From Vicugna pacos (lineage: Eukaryota; Chordata; Mammalia; Artiodactyla; Camelidae), in assembly GCF_048564905.1 (NCBI RefSeq), contig NC_132992.1:31978501-32042500 (forward strand): a stretch of 64,000 nt of DNA, given 5' to 3'. This document shows, piece by piece, positions 36,291-47,030 of the stretch (the first letter of the stretch is position 1; every line of letters starts with the position of its first letter). The notes below the pieces were generated by a model. It was given only the letters and a program-made list of their open reading frames with translations. It had not been told where the DNA came from and searched no databases. The position numbers and the translations under genes were made by a program.

Positions 36291-36509
36291 AAGCAATTCA
36301 CCCCAGGACAGGGTGGTTGGGATGTCTCAGTGATGGTGACATTACTGGTTTAAACTAGGGAAGAGGATGCCAGACCTGGGTACCAATTGCCCCAGGATCA
36401 ATAGATGAGGAAATCATCCACTACCCAGTTGACAGCGCTGAAGGCTTAGGAAGATTCTCACATGGCGGTGTGCTGGGGAAAGAAGGGGCTACAGGGAAGA
36501 ATGAGATGT

Positions 36510-36700
36510 TGTTCCTTAAACACTCCACCCATGTTTCCTTATGAAGACCTGTGCTCCTTGCCTTTGCCCTTCCTCCTGCAATGCTACCCCCTCAAACATC
36601 CATATGCTGTACCTCTCACTCCCTTTATGTCTTTGCTCAGATGTCACCCCTTTATGAATGCTCTCTCTAAATCTTTCTATTTTCCTTTTTTGAGAATCAG
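36510..36700 (+). repeat. L2-like fragment
   Basis: The 'tttgctcagatgtcaccc' block with surrounding CT-rich text resembles L2 3' ends. The 91-codon frame across it (36462-36737) is not a gene. Confidence 0.4.
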
Positions 36701-36740
36701 GCTCTACCACTTTGCATGTATGAAGAATGAAAGCTGAAGC

Positions 36741-36760
36741 ACTGCCACCTGGTGTCCTGC
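36741..36760 (-). promoter_or_regulatory. CTCF-like motif, minus orientation
   Basis: Read on the minus strand, the sequence gcaggacaccaggtggcagt fits CCASYAGRKGGCRS. It is the clearest minus-strand candidate. It lies in the DV1-TRAV24 interval, not at a V promoter. Confidence 0.4.
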
Positions 36761-37409
36761 TAAAGTATTTTGTGAGGCTCACACTGGCCTGCCTGCCGCA
36801 GTCCAGTGCTCCTGGAGTAGATGGTGGGGAAGCCCGGTCACAGTAGGAGGCAGCATCACTGACCAAAATGTCAACCATCTTCCCACCGTAGAAACAGTGA
36901 GAACAGGGACTCAGGAGCACTGTCTGGCTGCTTTACTGTTTTGCCTTCGAGATGTGAAAGTGATTGACTTCAGGACAACGAAGATAATACTTGGGGTGAT
37001 TTCAGCTGGAGATTACTAGGCTGCCTTGGAAAGAAATCTTGCCCTTTTTGCACAAGTTGGGAGGTTTTTCTCTGGTAAGTAAAACTGAGTTTACTGCTCT
37101 GTCTTTTATTGTGGTATAGAAATACCTTGGAAGAGTCAAAGATGAAAAATACTTAAAAATTGTAGCCAACACTGCTTGGTGTACTTTTTTCATATTATTA
37201 TATGCTGCCCAGCCTTTCAGTATATCATCTGAATGAACTGATTTTCCATAAACATAAGAAACATGATACCATGGATGGTTATAATACAAAAAATCTGCTA
37301 AATGCACTTCAGGAAAATGTTGAGCTTTACTTTGCAGATAGACCCCTGTGCATTTCAGACACTGTCTCCCAACCCCCCAAGGTTGTGTACACTGCCTGCC
37401 GCTGGCTGA

Positions 37410-37665
37410 GCGCCTATGACAGGGAAGGCATTGTGCCAGATGGTGTGCAGGTATGTTCTCACTTAATTCTTACTAGAGCCCTTCAAGGTTGGTACATCCA
37501 CCTTTCAAAGGGCATTGTGGCAAAGTGCTTGAGATCAAAGACTTGGGTTGTATTTCTAAATCTACCACTCATTAGTTGAGTGATCTTGGGAAAATGTCTT
37601 AATAAATTTTATGCTTCTGTTTCCCCATATCTACAAGGTGGATGTTGATTGTATCTACCATACAG
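37410..37665 (+). repeat. MIR-like SINE
   Basis: 'ctaccactcattagttgagt', gatcttgggaaaatgtctta and a 'ttctgtttccccatatctac' block follow the MIR consensus in order. An adjoining MIR piece may start at 37410 ('gcgcctatgacagggaaggc'). Confidence 0.55.
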
Positions 37666-38837
37666 GTGCCTATGAGAAGTGAATGGGGTGATGAGTGCCA
37701 GTGCTGCGCCCTGTGCCCGACAGAAAGATACTGGTTACTTATAGGAAAGGGAATTGCGCATGAGAGGGGTTCACTACCTGCCTGGTGCTGCAGAGTCAGT
37801 GTCAGAGGGGCTCCTCCCCTCCATATCCCGGTTAGAGCAGATGCCTTTGCTCACCCCAAGAGTAACTCCCTATCTCAATACAGTATTTTATTTATGGTAC
37901 ATATAACTTCTCAAAACTATCTTTAAAAAAATCCACTTGTTTAATTTTTTTCTTGTCCAACTGCACTGTAGGACTTTTACGTCCTCTTCACTACTGCCTC
38001 CTCCATGCCTGAACACTGCTTAGTACACAGGAGGCCAAAACAATATACATATTTGAAAATTTGAATAAATGTATGCAAGATAAAATTATTCGTAGAATCA
38101 ATACTATTCAAACACGAATATAAAAGATTAAGCTGAACTAATCTTTGTGCTGTTTATCTAGAATTGTCAAGATTTATACCCTGCAAATCACTTCCCATGA
38201 GGTTTAGTGTATTCAGTGTATCCACTGGCTTGACCTCTATTTCAGGTAAAGTGAGTTGCTATAAATCACAGACTTCGTCTACCTTACTTGTTGCAGGAAT
38301 GCCAGGGCTGTTGGAAGTGTGCCTTTCCCGTTCTGGACGCAGCCCTGCTAATACGAGGGTGATTTTTCCAGTGGATCGGTATTTCCATCAGAAACAAGCT
38401 TCCCAGCATGTGAACTTCCTGAGTGGTGTCGTGGTGCCCTCAATGTCCCCTTCACTGAGTGATGTGGCTGCTCTGACCTCAGGGGGAAATAAGGAAGTTG
38501 ACTTGTGGCTTGTTTTTCCAGCAGCCCATCGCTTTGTGCTTCTAAATTCAGAGACATTAATGAGGCTTTCAAGATTTCCTTTATTAACCGTAGCTGCAGC
38601 CCTTTTCTTGGGGAGAAAGTCAGAGATTTGCCACTGAGACATCTCACAGTCCTGTTGCAGTTTTGAGAACATGATTTATATTTGAGTACGTGGAAGGCAC
38701 TGTTCCCTGATTTTAGCACCTCCCCCATGCTGATCCCTGTGTATATTTCAGTTGTTCTTTGGAAAGAAGGTTTTATAGTCAATTTACACTACCAATTTCA
38801 CACTAGATTGATTGATTGATTGATTGATTATTTTTTT
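37666..38837. other. Intergenic; nothing recognised
   Basis: A 157-codon frame (38164-38637) and opposing frames show no family motif, leader or RSS, and I regard them as chance. A (GATT)n run at about 38806-38829 abuts the RPSA pseudogene tail. Confidence 0.4.
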
Positions 38838-39862
38838 AATTTTTAGAAACTTTATTTTCCATCGAACTCTTTCTATTTTAAGACTTTGTGGAATTAACAG
38901 CTTCCGACTGCTCCGTGGTTGTTGCAACCCATTCGGTGGCCTGAGCAGCGGGAGCTGCAGACCAGTCTTCAGGGGCGGGCTGAGCGCTCCCTGCAGTAGG
39001 GAACTGCTGAATAGGCACAGAGGGCGCCTTCGGACCAGTCCGCCACCTCAGGCCACGTAGCAGTGAACTCAGGAGCGGGAACCATCCATTCACCCTGAAA
39101 TTCCTCCTTGGTCGCCGCCTGTTTAGCTGCAGCCTGCTCTTCCTTTTCAACCTCTGCAGGATCTCTGTAGAAACAGAGATCAGGCATGACCTCCCATGGG
39201 TGTTCGCGGGAGATGGTGCCGCGCATGCGCAAAACCTCCTGGGCGAGCATCCGCCACATCAGACCCACTGAGTGAGCTCCCTTGTTGTTGCACGAGATGG
39301 CAATGTACACGTAGCGCAGAAAGGAGTCCGTGTTACACAGGGCGATGGTAGGCAGGTTAATGTAAGATGCCTCAGTGAGAGGCTGGTGGTCAGCCCTGGG
39401 ATCCGTAAACACCAGAAGTCTCGGCTCCCGGAAAGCTGCCTGGACCTGGTTAGTGAAGTTTCCAGGCGTGAAGCAGCCAGCAATAGGCGTGGTTCCAGTG
39501 GCAGCAGCAAACTTCAGCACAGCTCGCTGGCCAGTATTCCTGGAGGATATGACACTGACATCAGCTGGGTTTTTATTGGCAACAAGGGCCCGAGCTGCCA
39601 ATAGAAGTTTCTCCCATTCTCTTCAGATTTATGATGTAGATGCCATCACTTTTCCTTTTGCAGATGTACTGTTTCATTTGGAAGTCAAGGTTGATGCCAC
39701 CTAAGTGGCATTCCTGCTGCAAGGAATTTGAGGACATCCTCCTCCTTCATTTGCAAGACATCAAGGGCTCTGGACACTGTGAAAGTTTCCCTTTGAGTTA
39801 CAATGGGAATCCAGAACAACGCCGAATGGACCCCTCTCTGGGTAGCGCGGAAAAGCCGCAGT
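38838..39862 (-). pseudogene. RPSA: Processed pseudogene of RPSA (40S ribosomal protein SA / laminin receptor)
   Basis: Intronless, full-length copy of the RPSA mRNA on the minus strand. The 5' UTR begins near 39862. The coding part runs from about 39777 to 38905, and the 3' end has gatggaaaataaagtttcta near 38845-38864. Readable blocks include [80 protein letters not shown] and the C-terminal [16 protein letters not shown]. Lesions: the initiator ATG is GTG (39775-39777), the frame is shifted in several places, and the normal TAA stop reads GAA. The length and absence of introns show an L1-mediated retrocopy. It lies just 5' of the TRAV24 V exon and is not expressed as a ribosomal protein. 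Confidence 0.93.
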
Positions 39863-40159
39863 AGATTTAGATTGTGAAAAACCTTAATTAGTGCTATCTT
39901 TTACTATATGTTTTCCCAGCATGTCTCTTTTCTCCAGTATTTTAAGTCCCCCAGAGAACAGAGAATGTTGCTTTTATAATTTTCAGAACTCCTAGGGAAA
40001 TTGTGGGCACAAAATCACCGTTTAAACAAAAATATGCATGTTGAACTAAATTAAGATTACATGTGGGCTGACACAGACAAGATAGAACATAAGTCTTACA
40101 TACTTTTAAACAGCTCTGTTAAGGTCTAATTGAAATTCCATTAAATTCATCCATTATAG

Positions 40160-40446
40160 GATTGAGCCTCCTCTTGTGCATGAAACAGAGTCCTCCACGG
40201 TTGCACGTTCAGGAAGGAGAGAGCACCAATGTCACCTGCAGTTTCCCTTCCAGCTCTTTTTATGCTTTACACTGGTACAGATGGGAACGTGCAAAAAGTC
40301 CCAAGAACCTGTTTGTAATGTCTTTAAATGAGGATGAAACGGAGGAAGGATGAGTAAGAGTCACTCTAGTAGTAAGGACGGTCACAGTTACCTGTACATC
40401 AAAGGACCCCAGCCCGAGGACTCAGCCACATACCTCTGTGCCTCCA
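40160..40446 (+). pseudogene. TRAV24: TRAV24 pseudogene, V exon only
   Basis: The V exon starts at 40160 after a ttatag acceptor. It reads LSLLLCMKQSPPRLHVQEGE, with Cys23 in VTCSFPSSSF, then YALHWYRWERAKSPKNLFVM, and Cys104 in DSATYLCAS. Human TRAV24 shares VEQSPQSLHVQEGDST, CSFPSSNFYALHWYRWETAKSPEALFVM and PEDSATYLC. Two lesions are visible: a TGA at 40351-40353 where the family has Arg (CGA to TGA, a CpG change), and a one-base deletion soon after. The downstream frame SSKDGHSYLYIKG.QPEDSATYLC is otherwise preserved. I found no leader exon in the ~300 bp between this exon and the RPSA retrocopy, nor just beyond the retrocopy. Confidence 0.9.
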
Positions 40447-40485
40447 CACAGTGCTCTGCAGTCACCTGCAGCCCCTGCCCAAACC
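40447..40485 (+). other. 23-RSS of the TRAV24 pseudogene
   Basis: Perfect heptamer CACAGTG (40447-40453), 23-bp spacer with CACCTG at spacer bases 10-15, nonamer gcccaaacc (40477-40485). The signal could still direct cutting though the gene is dead. Confidence 0.9.
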
Positions 40486-41029
40486 GGTGCCTGCTGCTGC
40501 TCTGGTGCCAGCGTTGATGAAGAGGCAAAAATCGGGTAGAAAAGGCAAATGCAATGAATTACAGTGTTTTCAATAATTCAGTCACTGTAGCTCCCTAAAC
40601 TACCTGCACTGTTACTAAACATCACTAACCTGGACTCCCACCAACGTATTAGCCATGTCATTGAGTCAGATCCCTTGCCTCCTCTTTCGCCAGGATTCCA
40701 AGTGAACTAGATAGTAACTCAAACCTACATAAAACAATCTGGTTAATCTAGGGCAACATATACCCTCCTACATTTGGACTCATCCTAAGAGCTAGTCCTG
40801 TCATATTTCTTCACGTGCTTGAACGGAACATGTGGACATATGGATAAAACTTTTCTCACACACCAGACATGGAATCTGCATGTTTTATATCAGAACAGGC
40901 GATTCTGCTTCATTTAACTCATTGGGGATTTTGGTTTAGTTCCACCTTCTCCCTACATGGACATCCGTATTTTCATTTTTTCCATGGAGGCTATTTGCAT
41001 TTTTGAAAATCACTTGTATTTTGTTTTTT
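40486..41029. other. Intergenic; nothing recognised
   Basis: No gene or clear repeat. Confidence 0.45.
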
Positions 41030-42080
41030 TTAAACATTTTTTATTGAGTTATAGTCATTTTACAATGTTGCATCAAATTCCAGTGTAGAGCACAATTTTT
41101 CAGTTATACATGAACATACATACAATCATTGTCACATTCTCTTTCACTGTGAGTCACCAAAAAATCCTGTGTATATTTCCCTGTGCCACACAGTACAATC
41201 TTGTTTATCTATTCTACATTTTGAAATCCCAGTCTGTCCCTTCCCACCCCCTATCCCCCTGGCAACCACAATTTTGTATTCTATGTCTATGAGTCTATTT
41301 CTGTTTTGTATTCCTGTTTTGGGTTTTTTTTTTTTTTAGATTCTGCATTTGCATGATCTCATATAGTATTTTTCTTTCTCTTTCTGGCTTACTTCACTTA
41401 GAATGACATTCTTTGGGAACATCCATTTTGCTGCAAATGGCGTTATGTTGTCAGGTTTTATGGCTGAATAGTATTCCATTGTATAAATATACCACCTCTT
41501 CTTTATCCAGTCATCTGTGGATGGACATTTAGGCTGTTTCCATGTCTTGGTTATTGTTAATAGTGCTGCTATGAACATTGGGGTGCAGGTGTCATTTTGA
41601 AGTAGGGTTCCTTCTGGATATATGCCCAGGAGTGGGATTCCCTGGTCATATGGTAAGTCTATTCCTAGTCTTTTGAGGAATCTCCATACTGTTTTCCACA
41701 GTGGCTGCACCAAACTGCATTCCCACCAGTAGTGTAGGAGGGTTCCCCTTTCTCCACAGCCTCTCCAGCATTTGTCTTATGTGGACTTTTGAGTGATGGC
41801 CATTCTGAGTGGTGTGAGGTGATACTTCATTGTAGTTTTGATTTGCATTTCTCAGATGATTAGTGATATTGAGCATTTTTTCATGTGCTATTGGAGAATT
41901 GCTTGTTTAGGTCTTCTGCCCGTATTTGGACTGGGTTGTTTGTTTTTTTCTTATTAAGTTATATGAGCTGCTTATATATTCTGGACATTAAGCCTGTGTT
42001 GGATTCATTTGCAAAACTTTTCTCCCATTAAGTAGGTTGTTGTTTTGTTTTACTTATGGTTTCCTTTGCTGTGGAAAATC
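41030..42080 (-). mobile_element. L1 3' end with ORF2 C-terminus, antisense
   Basis: On the minus strand a 125-codon frame (41713-41336) reads L1 ORF2 C-terminal text: [48 protein letters not shown] and ILSEVSQKEKEK, with [16 protein letters not shown] upstream in another frame. The + strand left end is the reverse of a 3' UTR with a poly(A) tail near 41030. This is a 5'-truncated L1 of moderate age, probably younger than the other L1 pieces because long frames survive. Confidence 0.8.
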
Positions 42081-44401
42081 ACTTGTAATGACACTTGGTC
42101 TCTCCTCCAGGGTCTCTGTCTGTGATATTGAACAATAACTGAACTCTATGGTCTGAGTTTCTTCATTTCTAATCCCCAGGTGTATGAGGCTGGTCGCGCA
42201 TCTGGCGCTGCACTCACTCTGCAGCTTTCCAAATAATCCACCGGTTTAATACCCCATCGTTCCTCTGGAGACCTTTAATTCTGGAGCCTTTCTGGGTTTT
42301 GTCAACAAGATCAACTTCCTTCTGTGCTTCTTCACCTAGCAGCTTGACTCTCAGCTTTCTACCCACATCTATATTAGTAACTAGTTATCCAGCTCCTGTC
42401 CAGCTTCCTGAATTATGCTGCTATTCTCTCTCGCTCTCTTGTATTATGTGCTCTTTTTCTCCCTTTCTCTATTTTTTTTGTAGATTTTTATATTTAAAAT
42501 CTTATTACTGTCATTATCTCCTGGTTAGAAAAAAATAATAGATATTATATTGGATTGCATACAAATCCCTGGAACCATTTAAGATGTGCATACATGAAAA
42601 GACTTCTTTTCAAAGACCATTCACAAGGTAGTAATGAATCTCTTTGACCATCAGACTGGAAATGGTTGAATCTGTTTTGCTCCATGGGTAGAAAACTGAA
42701 TGTGTAGAGCTAGAAGTGTGAGCACAGGCCTGAGTGAGGAGAATCCCCAGCTCACTGCACACTCGTGCTGGTGGAGTGAAACAACACGGACAAGAACTGC
42801 TGGTCAACCCTCCAAGCCAGGTCTGCATCATTACCTGCATAAATATCACTGGAATAAAATTCTAATAATCCAATAATTCTAATTTTCAATAATAATCCTG
42901 TGGCTTTAGGTAACTCTGAATAGGTAGAAGCATAATGCACAGAAAAAAGCAAGGGCAGAATTTGGCTCATCTGCTCATTGCTACAACACAGCACTTCATG
43001 GCATTGCTCACCATAGAATAAAAAATTGATTTTGCTTATACAACACTTCAGGGTAGAAAGCTACTTAGACGGACCAACGACTCCACCTTCTTTGGGCCCC
43101 TGCTTGCCTCCATGTGAGAGGATAAAGCTCTTCCACACAAGCAAATATCCATGTCTTTATGAAAGTCACTAGTAACTAAGGAAATATGTGTCAAGAGTCT
43201 CAATTTTGGGGGTTCTCAGATTGATCTGAAATTGAAAAAAGTCTGTTAAATTTTCACTATTTGAACAGATACACGAGCTTTCAAATAGTCCCTCATTTTT
43301 TCTAAAGCAATGTCACATGCAGTGAGAAGAATGAGTGAACTATAAAAGCCACATTGAACACAAAAAGCTCACACCTCCCTGTTTACTGCAAGGCCCCAAC
43401 ATGAGCAATCAGCCAGCTGCTCCTGTGAGCAGAGACCCAGAGCTCTCGTTCCATCCCAGCAGTGGCAGCTGGGCTCTGTGCCACATACGTGAAAGGAAGT
43501 TTGGTGAAAAGGGCAGATGCTCCAGGCCCAGCTGTTAGAGGCAATCAGAAACCAGAGAGAGAAAAAGCACAATTTATTCTTGCCAACTTCTCACAAGTCC
43601 TCCCCAGGACTCTTCTCCACAGGACCTCAGTGCAGTTGTGTTTTGCTGCATAAAAATCATCCCAAACCTCAGTGACTTGCAACAGCCGCCATTTTATTAC
43701 CTCATGACACCTAGGCTCCAGCTCACACCTGGGGGCTTGGCTGCTCTGGAGCACCTCAAATTACTTATTTATGTCTGGAGTCTCAGTGTGAGTGTCTGGA
43801 AGCCGGGGCTCTATTCCAACAGAAAGGGCCGGGCCCAACTCTCACTCCAGGCGTCCTCAGAATGACCGTGGCCCCTGCACGGGTCTCTCCTCATGGTCTC
43901 TCTGGGAAAGTGCGCATCTTATCTGGTGCCTTTTTCTCAAATTACATTGACCTTTAAAGTCCCTGGTATGTGGAAAGGTAACATAGTGAAACAGTAAAGA
44001 TGAACTCTACATTGGAGAATTTACAAACCTTGATAACCTGTATGACAGCAGAGAAATAGTTGCTTTGTATCATCCATTTTGAGATCACAGTTTGTCTAAC
44101 AATAAATCAGGAGTCTTTCCCAAATTGATTTAAATGTCTGCGAGCTAATATGCTCCACTAGCACATGCAGAGACGACATGAGTCTGATGAAGCTGGACAT
44201 GACAAAGGAAACGTATTATTTCCTCCTGATGCCCTGGTTTTAAACCACAGAGTCCATTTTTAAAAGACAAATCATTCCTCCATGAACAATATCAGTATGA
44301 GTAGACTCTTTCTTTTCAAGCCTTGACAAACATATATACCACATGAATTAGAAAGCATTCTGTAAGGAATTGGTTAGAAAATCAGCAATTTCTGATCTAG
44401 T
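42081..44401. other. Intergenic upstream of TRAV25; one old repeat, otherwise nothing
   Basis: Around 43645-43760 an old interspersed repeat is suggested by ctgcataaaaatcatcccaa and 'ccgccattttattacctcat'; family not assigned. No V gene was recognised. Confidence 0.4.
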
Positions 44402-44421
44402 CACAGGGGGGCAGCATCTGC
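44401..44421 (+). promoter_or_regulatory. Weak CTCF-like motif upstream of TRAV25
   Basis: tcacaggggggcagcatctg lies about 215 bp 5' of the TRAV25 start, the same relative place as the TRAV18 site. It has one extra G against the consensus. Confidence 0.25.
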
Positions 44422-44616
44422 AAACACAGACACCCACCCCCTTCTGAAAATAGGTGAGTGAAACATGGTAGGTCTGATTGGCTCTCAACCTGCAGTCCCT
44501 CCTTTCCCCTTTCTTTCCAAAAGGCAGGGGCAGGGTTTGGAAGCAGCTTGTACAAGGGAAACCCATCAGGAGTGGTCAGATTCAGCAGCTCTTTCTGAAG
44601 AGGAAGAAGAAGGAAG

Positions 44617-45204
44617 ATGTTTCTTATAACAACAGTTCTGATCTTATGGATGCAAAGAGCACGTGAGTTTGGGATTCCCCTGGTTGCTCCCAGAGAATTC
44701 AGCAGAGTGAGTTATTATCTGCAGGCAACTGCAGGAATGAGATTTCCTCATTGAGAGCAAAGATGTTGAGAAAAACAGAAAAATTAAAAGGAAGAAAGAG
44801 GTAGTTGGGGAGGGAGACATGGAAAGAAGGAGAAAGTACACAGAAGAATGAGAAAGACCATTGTAGCTGAGGGAATAGACATCTAACCAGACTCTGATGC
44901 CTCCCACTTTTTCTCTGAACAGAAGTGAATGGACAACAGATAAAGCAAATTCCTGAATTCGTGCTCCTACAAGAGGGAGAGAACTTCACCACATACTGCA
45001 ATACCTCCAGCACTATAGACAGCTTACAGTGGTATAAGCAGCAGCCTGGGGGACGTCCAGTCTTGTTGATGTTATTAACTAAGGGTGGAGACGTGAAGAC
45101 GCAGGGGAGATTGACAGCTCGGTTTGGAGAGACCAGAAAGTACAGCCTCCTGCACATCCCGGCCGCCCAGACTGCAGATGTGGGAACCTACTTCTGCGCA
45201 GAGG
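44617..45204 (+). CDS. TRAV25: T-cell receptor alpha variable gene, TRAV25 subgroup (open, RSS weak)
   Basis: Leader exon 44617-44662 (MFLITTVLILWMQRA, split codon Gln), donor GT at 44663. The V exon is 44923-45204, opening VNGQQIKQIPEFVLLQEGEN. Cys23 is in TTYCNTSS, Trp41 in LQWYKQQPGGRPV and Cys104 in DVGTYFCAE. Human TRAV25 shares VNGQQ, QIPQY..VQEGE.FTTYCNSS and TTDVGTYFCAG. No stop or frameshift is present and the leader is intact. The nonamer of its RSS is poor, so rearrangement may be rare. I class it as open but possibly under-used. A minus-strand frame over the exon (45157-44699) is a shadow. Confidence 0.88.
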
Positions 45205-45243
45205 CACAGCGCTCTCAAAGCACCTGCTGCCTGTCCCCAGAGC
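45205..45243 (+). other. 23-RSS of TRAV25, degenerate nonamer
   Basis: Heptamer cacagcg (45205-45211; one change), 23-bp spacer with CACCTG at bases 10-15, nonamer ccccagagc (45235-45243), which lacks the A run that RAG1 contacts. Confidence 0.8.
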
Positions 45244-45339
45244 TCGCTGTGGGGCTCCAGGAGCAGCCCCTCCTCACCTGTCCTCAGGGCAGGAGAGAGA
45301 GAAAGTTGAAGTCACAATGTCTATGAAGAAATGAATTTT

Positions 45340-46524
45340 TAACTGAAAAAAAAGTTCTGAGGCTCATATGGTGTTACTGGATAATTCTACCAAAGATTGA
45401 GGAAAAATTACTGCTAATTCTACAGAATTTCTTCCAGAAAACAGAAAGAAAATAGTAATTCCTCATCAATTTTTTGAAGCTCGTATTCCCCTGATACCAA
45501 AATCAGTTAAAGACCTTACAAAAAACAAAACAAAACAAAAACAAAAACCAAAGAAAATACTACAGAGTACTATCCTTCATTAATATAGAAACAAAGTTGG
45601 TTAACAAAATATTAGCAAGTAGAATTCATCAGTAAATAAAAAGACTAATATACCAAGCACAAATGCAGTTTTTCTCAGTGATGAAAAACTTTCTTCAATG
45701 TTTGAAAATCAATTGATAGAAGTCACCATATTAACAGTGATAAAAAGAAGTCATTTGACCATATTAATCTATATAGAAAAAGCATTTGCCAATAGTGAAC
45801 AGTCACCATGGGGAAAACGCTGAGACACCTAGGAATAGAGGGGAATTTCCTCAACAGCTAATAGTATGTTTACTGGTAAAAGACTATGTACCTTTCTCTA
45901 AGGCTGGGAACAAATCACGAACATCCACTCTCTCGTCACTCTCCTTCCGCGTCCTGCTAGACATTGTAGCCAGTGCAATGAAGCAAGTAAATGTAAAGAC
46001 ACCTACAAACACGGTACTAAAAACACACAAGCACCAATTTGCGCTAGCTGTTATTGTAGAAAGACCTTTTTCCCCATGGAATTGCATACGCATCTTTGGA
46101 GAACAGCAATTGATAGAATTGCCTGTTTTTGATTTTGCTTCTGTTTGCTAGTGGCTTTATTTTCTCCTCATGCCAACAGAACATTCTGTCTCAATTACTG
46201 GGACTTCATGTATGTTTTGAAATCTGGAAATGCAAGTCAAACTTCCTTTTTCTTATTCAAGATTTATTCTAGGTCTTTGCATTTCCACATAAATTATAGA
46301 CTGAGCTTCTACCACAAAAGCTTAGTAGTCATTTGATTGAGATTGTGTTGAACTTGTGGATTCATCTGGGACAACTGACATCTTAATATATGGAGTCTTT
46401 AGATTCATATGATATTCTCTTTATGCAGGCCTTCTCTAATTTCTTTTCTTAATGTCAAAAAATTTTTGTAGATTACTTGCATACCTTGTATTAAATTAGT
46501 TCACAGTATTTGATAAATGACATT

Positions 46525-46567
<43 letters not shown>

Positions 46568-47030
46568 TTTTTTTTGGATAAATGACATTTTAATTCCTTT
46601 TTCTAATGCTTTTGGCTGGAATCTAGAAATGAAATTGATTTGGGGATTTAATGGCCTTGTTAACACACCTGTGAGTTCTAGTTCTTACAATTTGTTCATG
46701 GACACTTCTGTATTTCCTGCCTACACAAGTGTATCACCCATGAATAAACAGGGTGTAACTTCTCCCTTTTGAAACTTAATTCATGTTATTTCCTTTTCTG
46801 GGTTTGACCCAGGCCCCCCAGTACAACTGTGAAAAACAGGGGGATAGTCTACTTGTCTTTATGGTGACCCTGTAGTACATAACACTGACTGCTGGTATTT
46901 TCATTGATACGCTGTATTAAACTCAGGAATTGATCTTCTGTTTGATCAGCATATTTATCACAGAGAAGTGTTAGCCTTTTATCAAATTCTCTTGATTTTC
47001 TGGAAGTAAATCAAGTACATTATTTTGGTT
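45340..47030. mobile_element. L1 sequence, rearranged: sense then antisense
   Basis: From 45340 to about 46080 the DNA reads L1 ORF2 in sense ('ggataattctaccaaagatt', 'cattaatatagaaacaaagt', 'aggaatagaggggaatttcc'). From about 46110 to 47030 it reads antisense L1 ('tttgattttgcttctgtttg', 'ggcctctcta'-like text near 46430, 'atttatcacagagaagtgtt'). The 121-codon frame 45786-46151 is part of this. Either a 5' inversion or two separate insertions. Confidence 0.6.
46513..46592 (-). mobile_element. Tail-only retroposition with 16-bp target-site duplication
   Basis: gataaatgacatttta occurs at 46513-46528 and again at 46577-46592. Only 48 bp lie between: (TTTA)n then a T run, which read (A)n(TAAA)n on the minus strand. 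This is what is left if a SINE or L1 insertion keeps only its tail. Confidence 0.8.

Noticed and set aside
38164-38637. 157-codon plus-strand open frame
   Set aside because: Ordinary composition, no motif, overlapping long frames on the other strand; regarded as chance.
44699-45157. 152-codon minus-strand open frame
   Set aside because: Shadow of the TRAV25 intron and V exon on the other strand.
45786-46151. 121-codon open frame
   Set aside because: L1-derived sequence in sense orientation.
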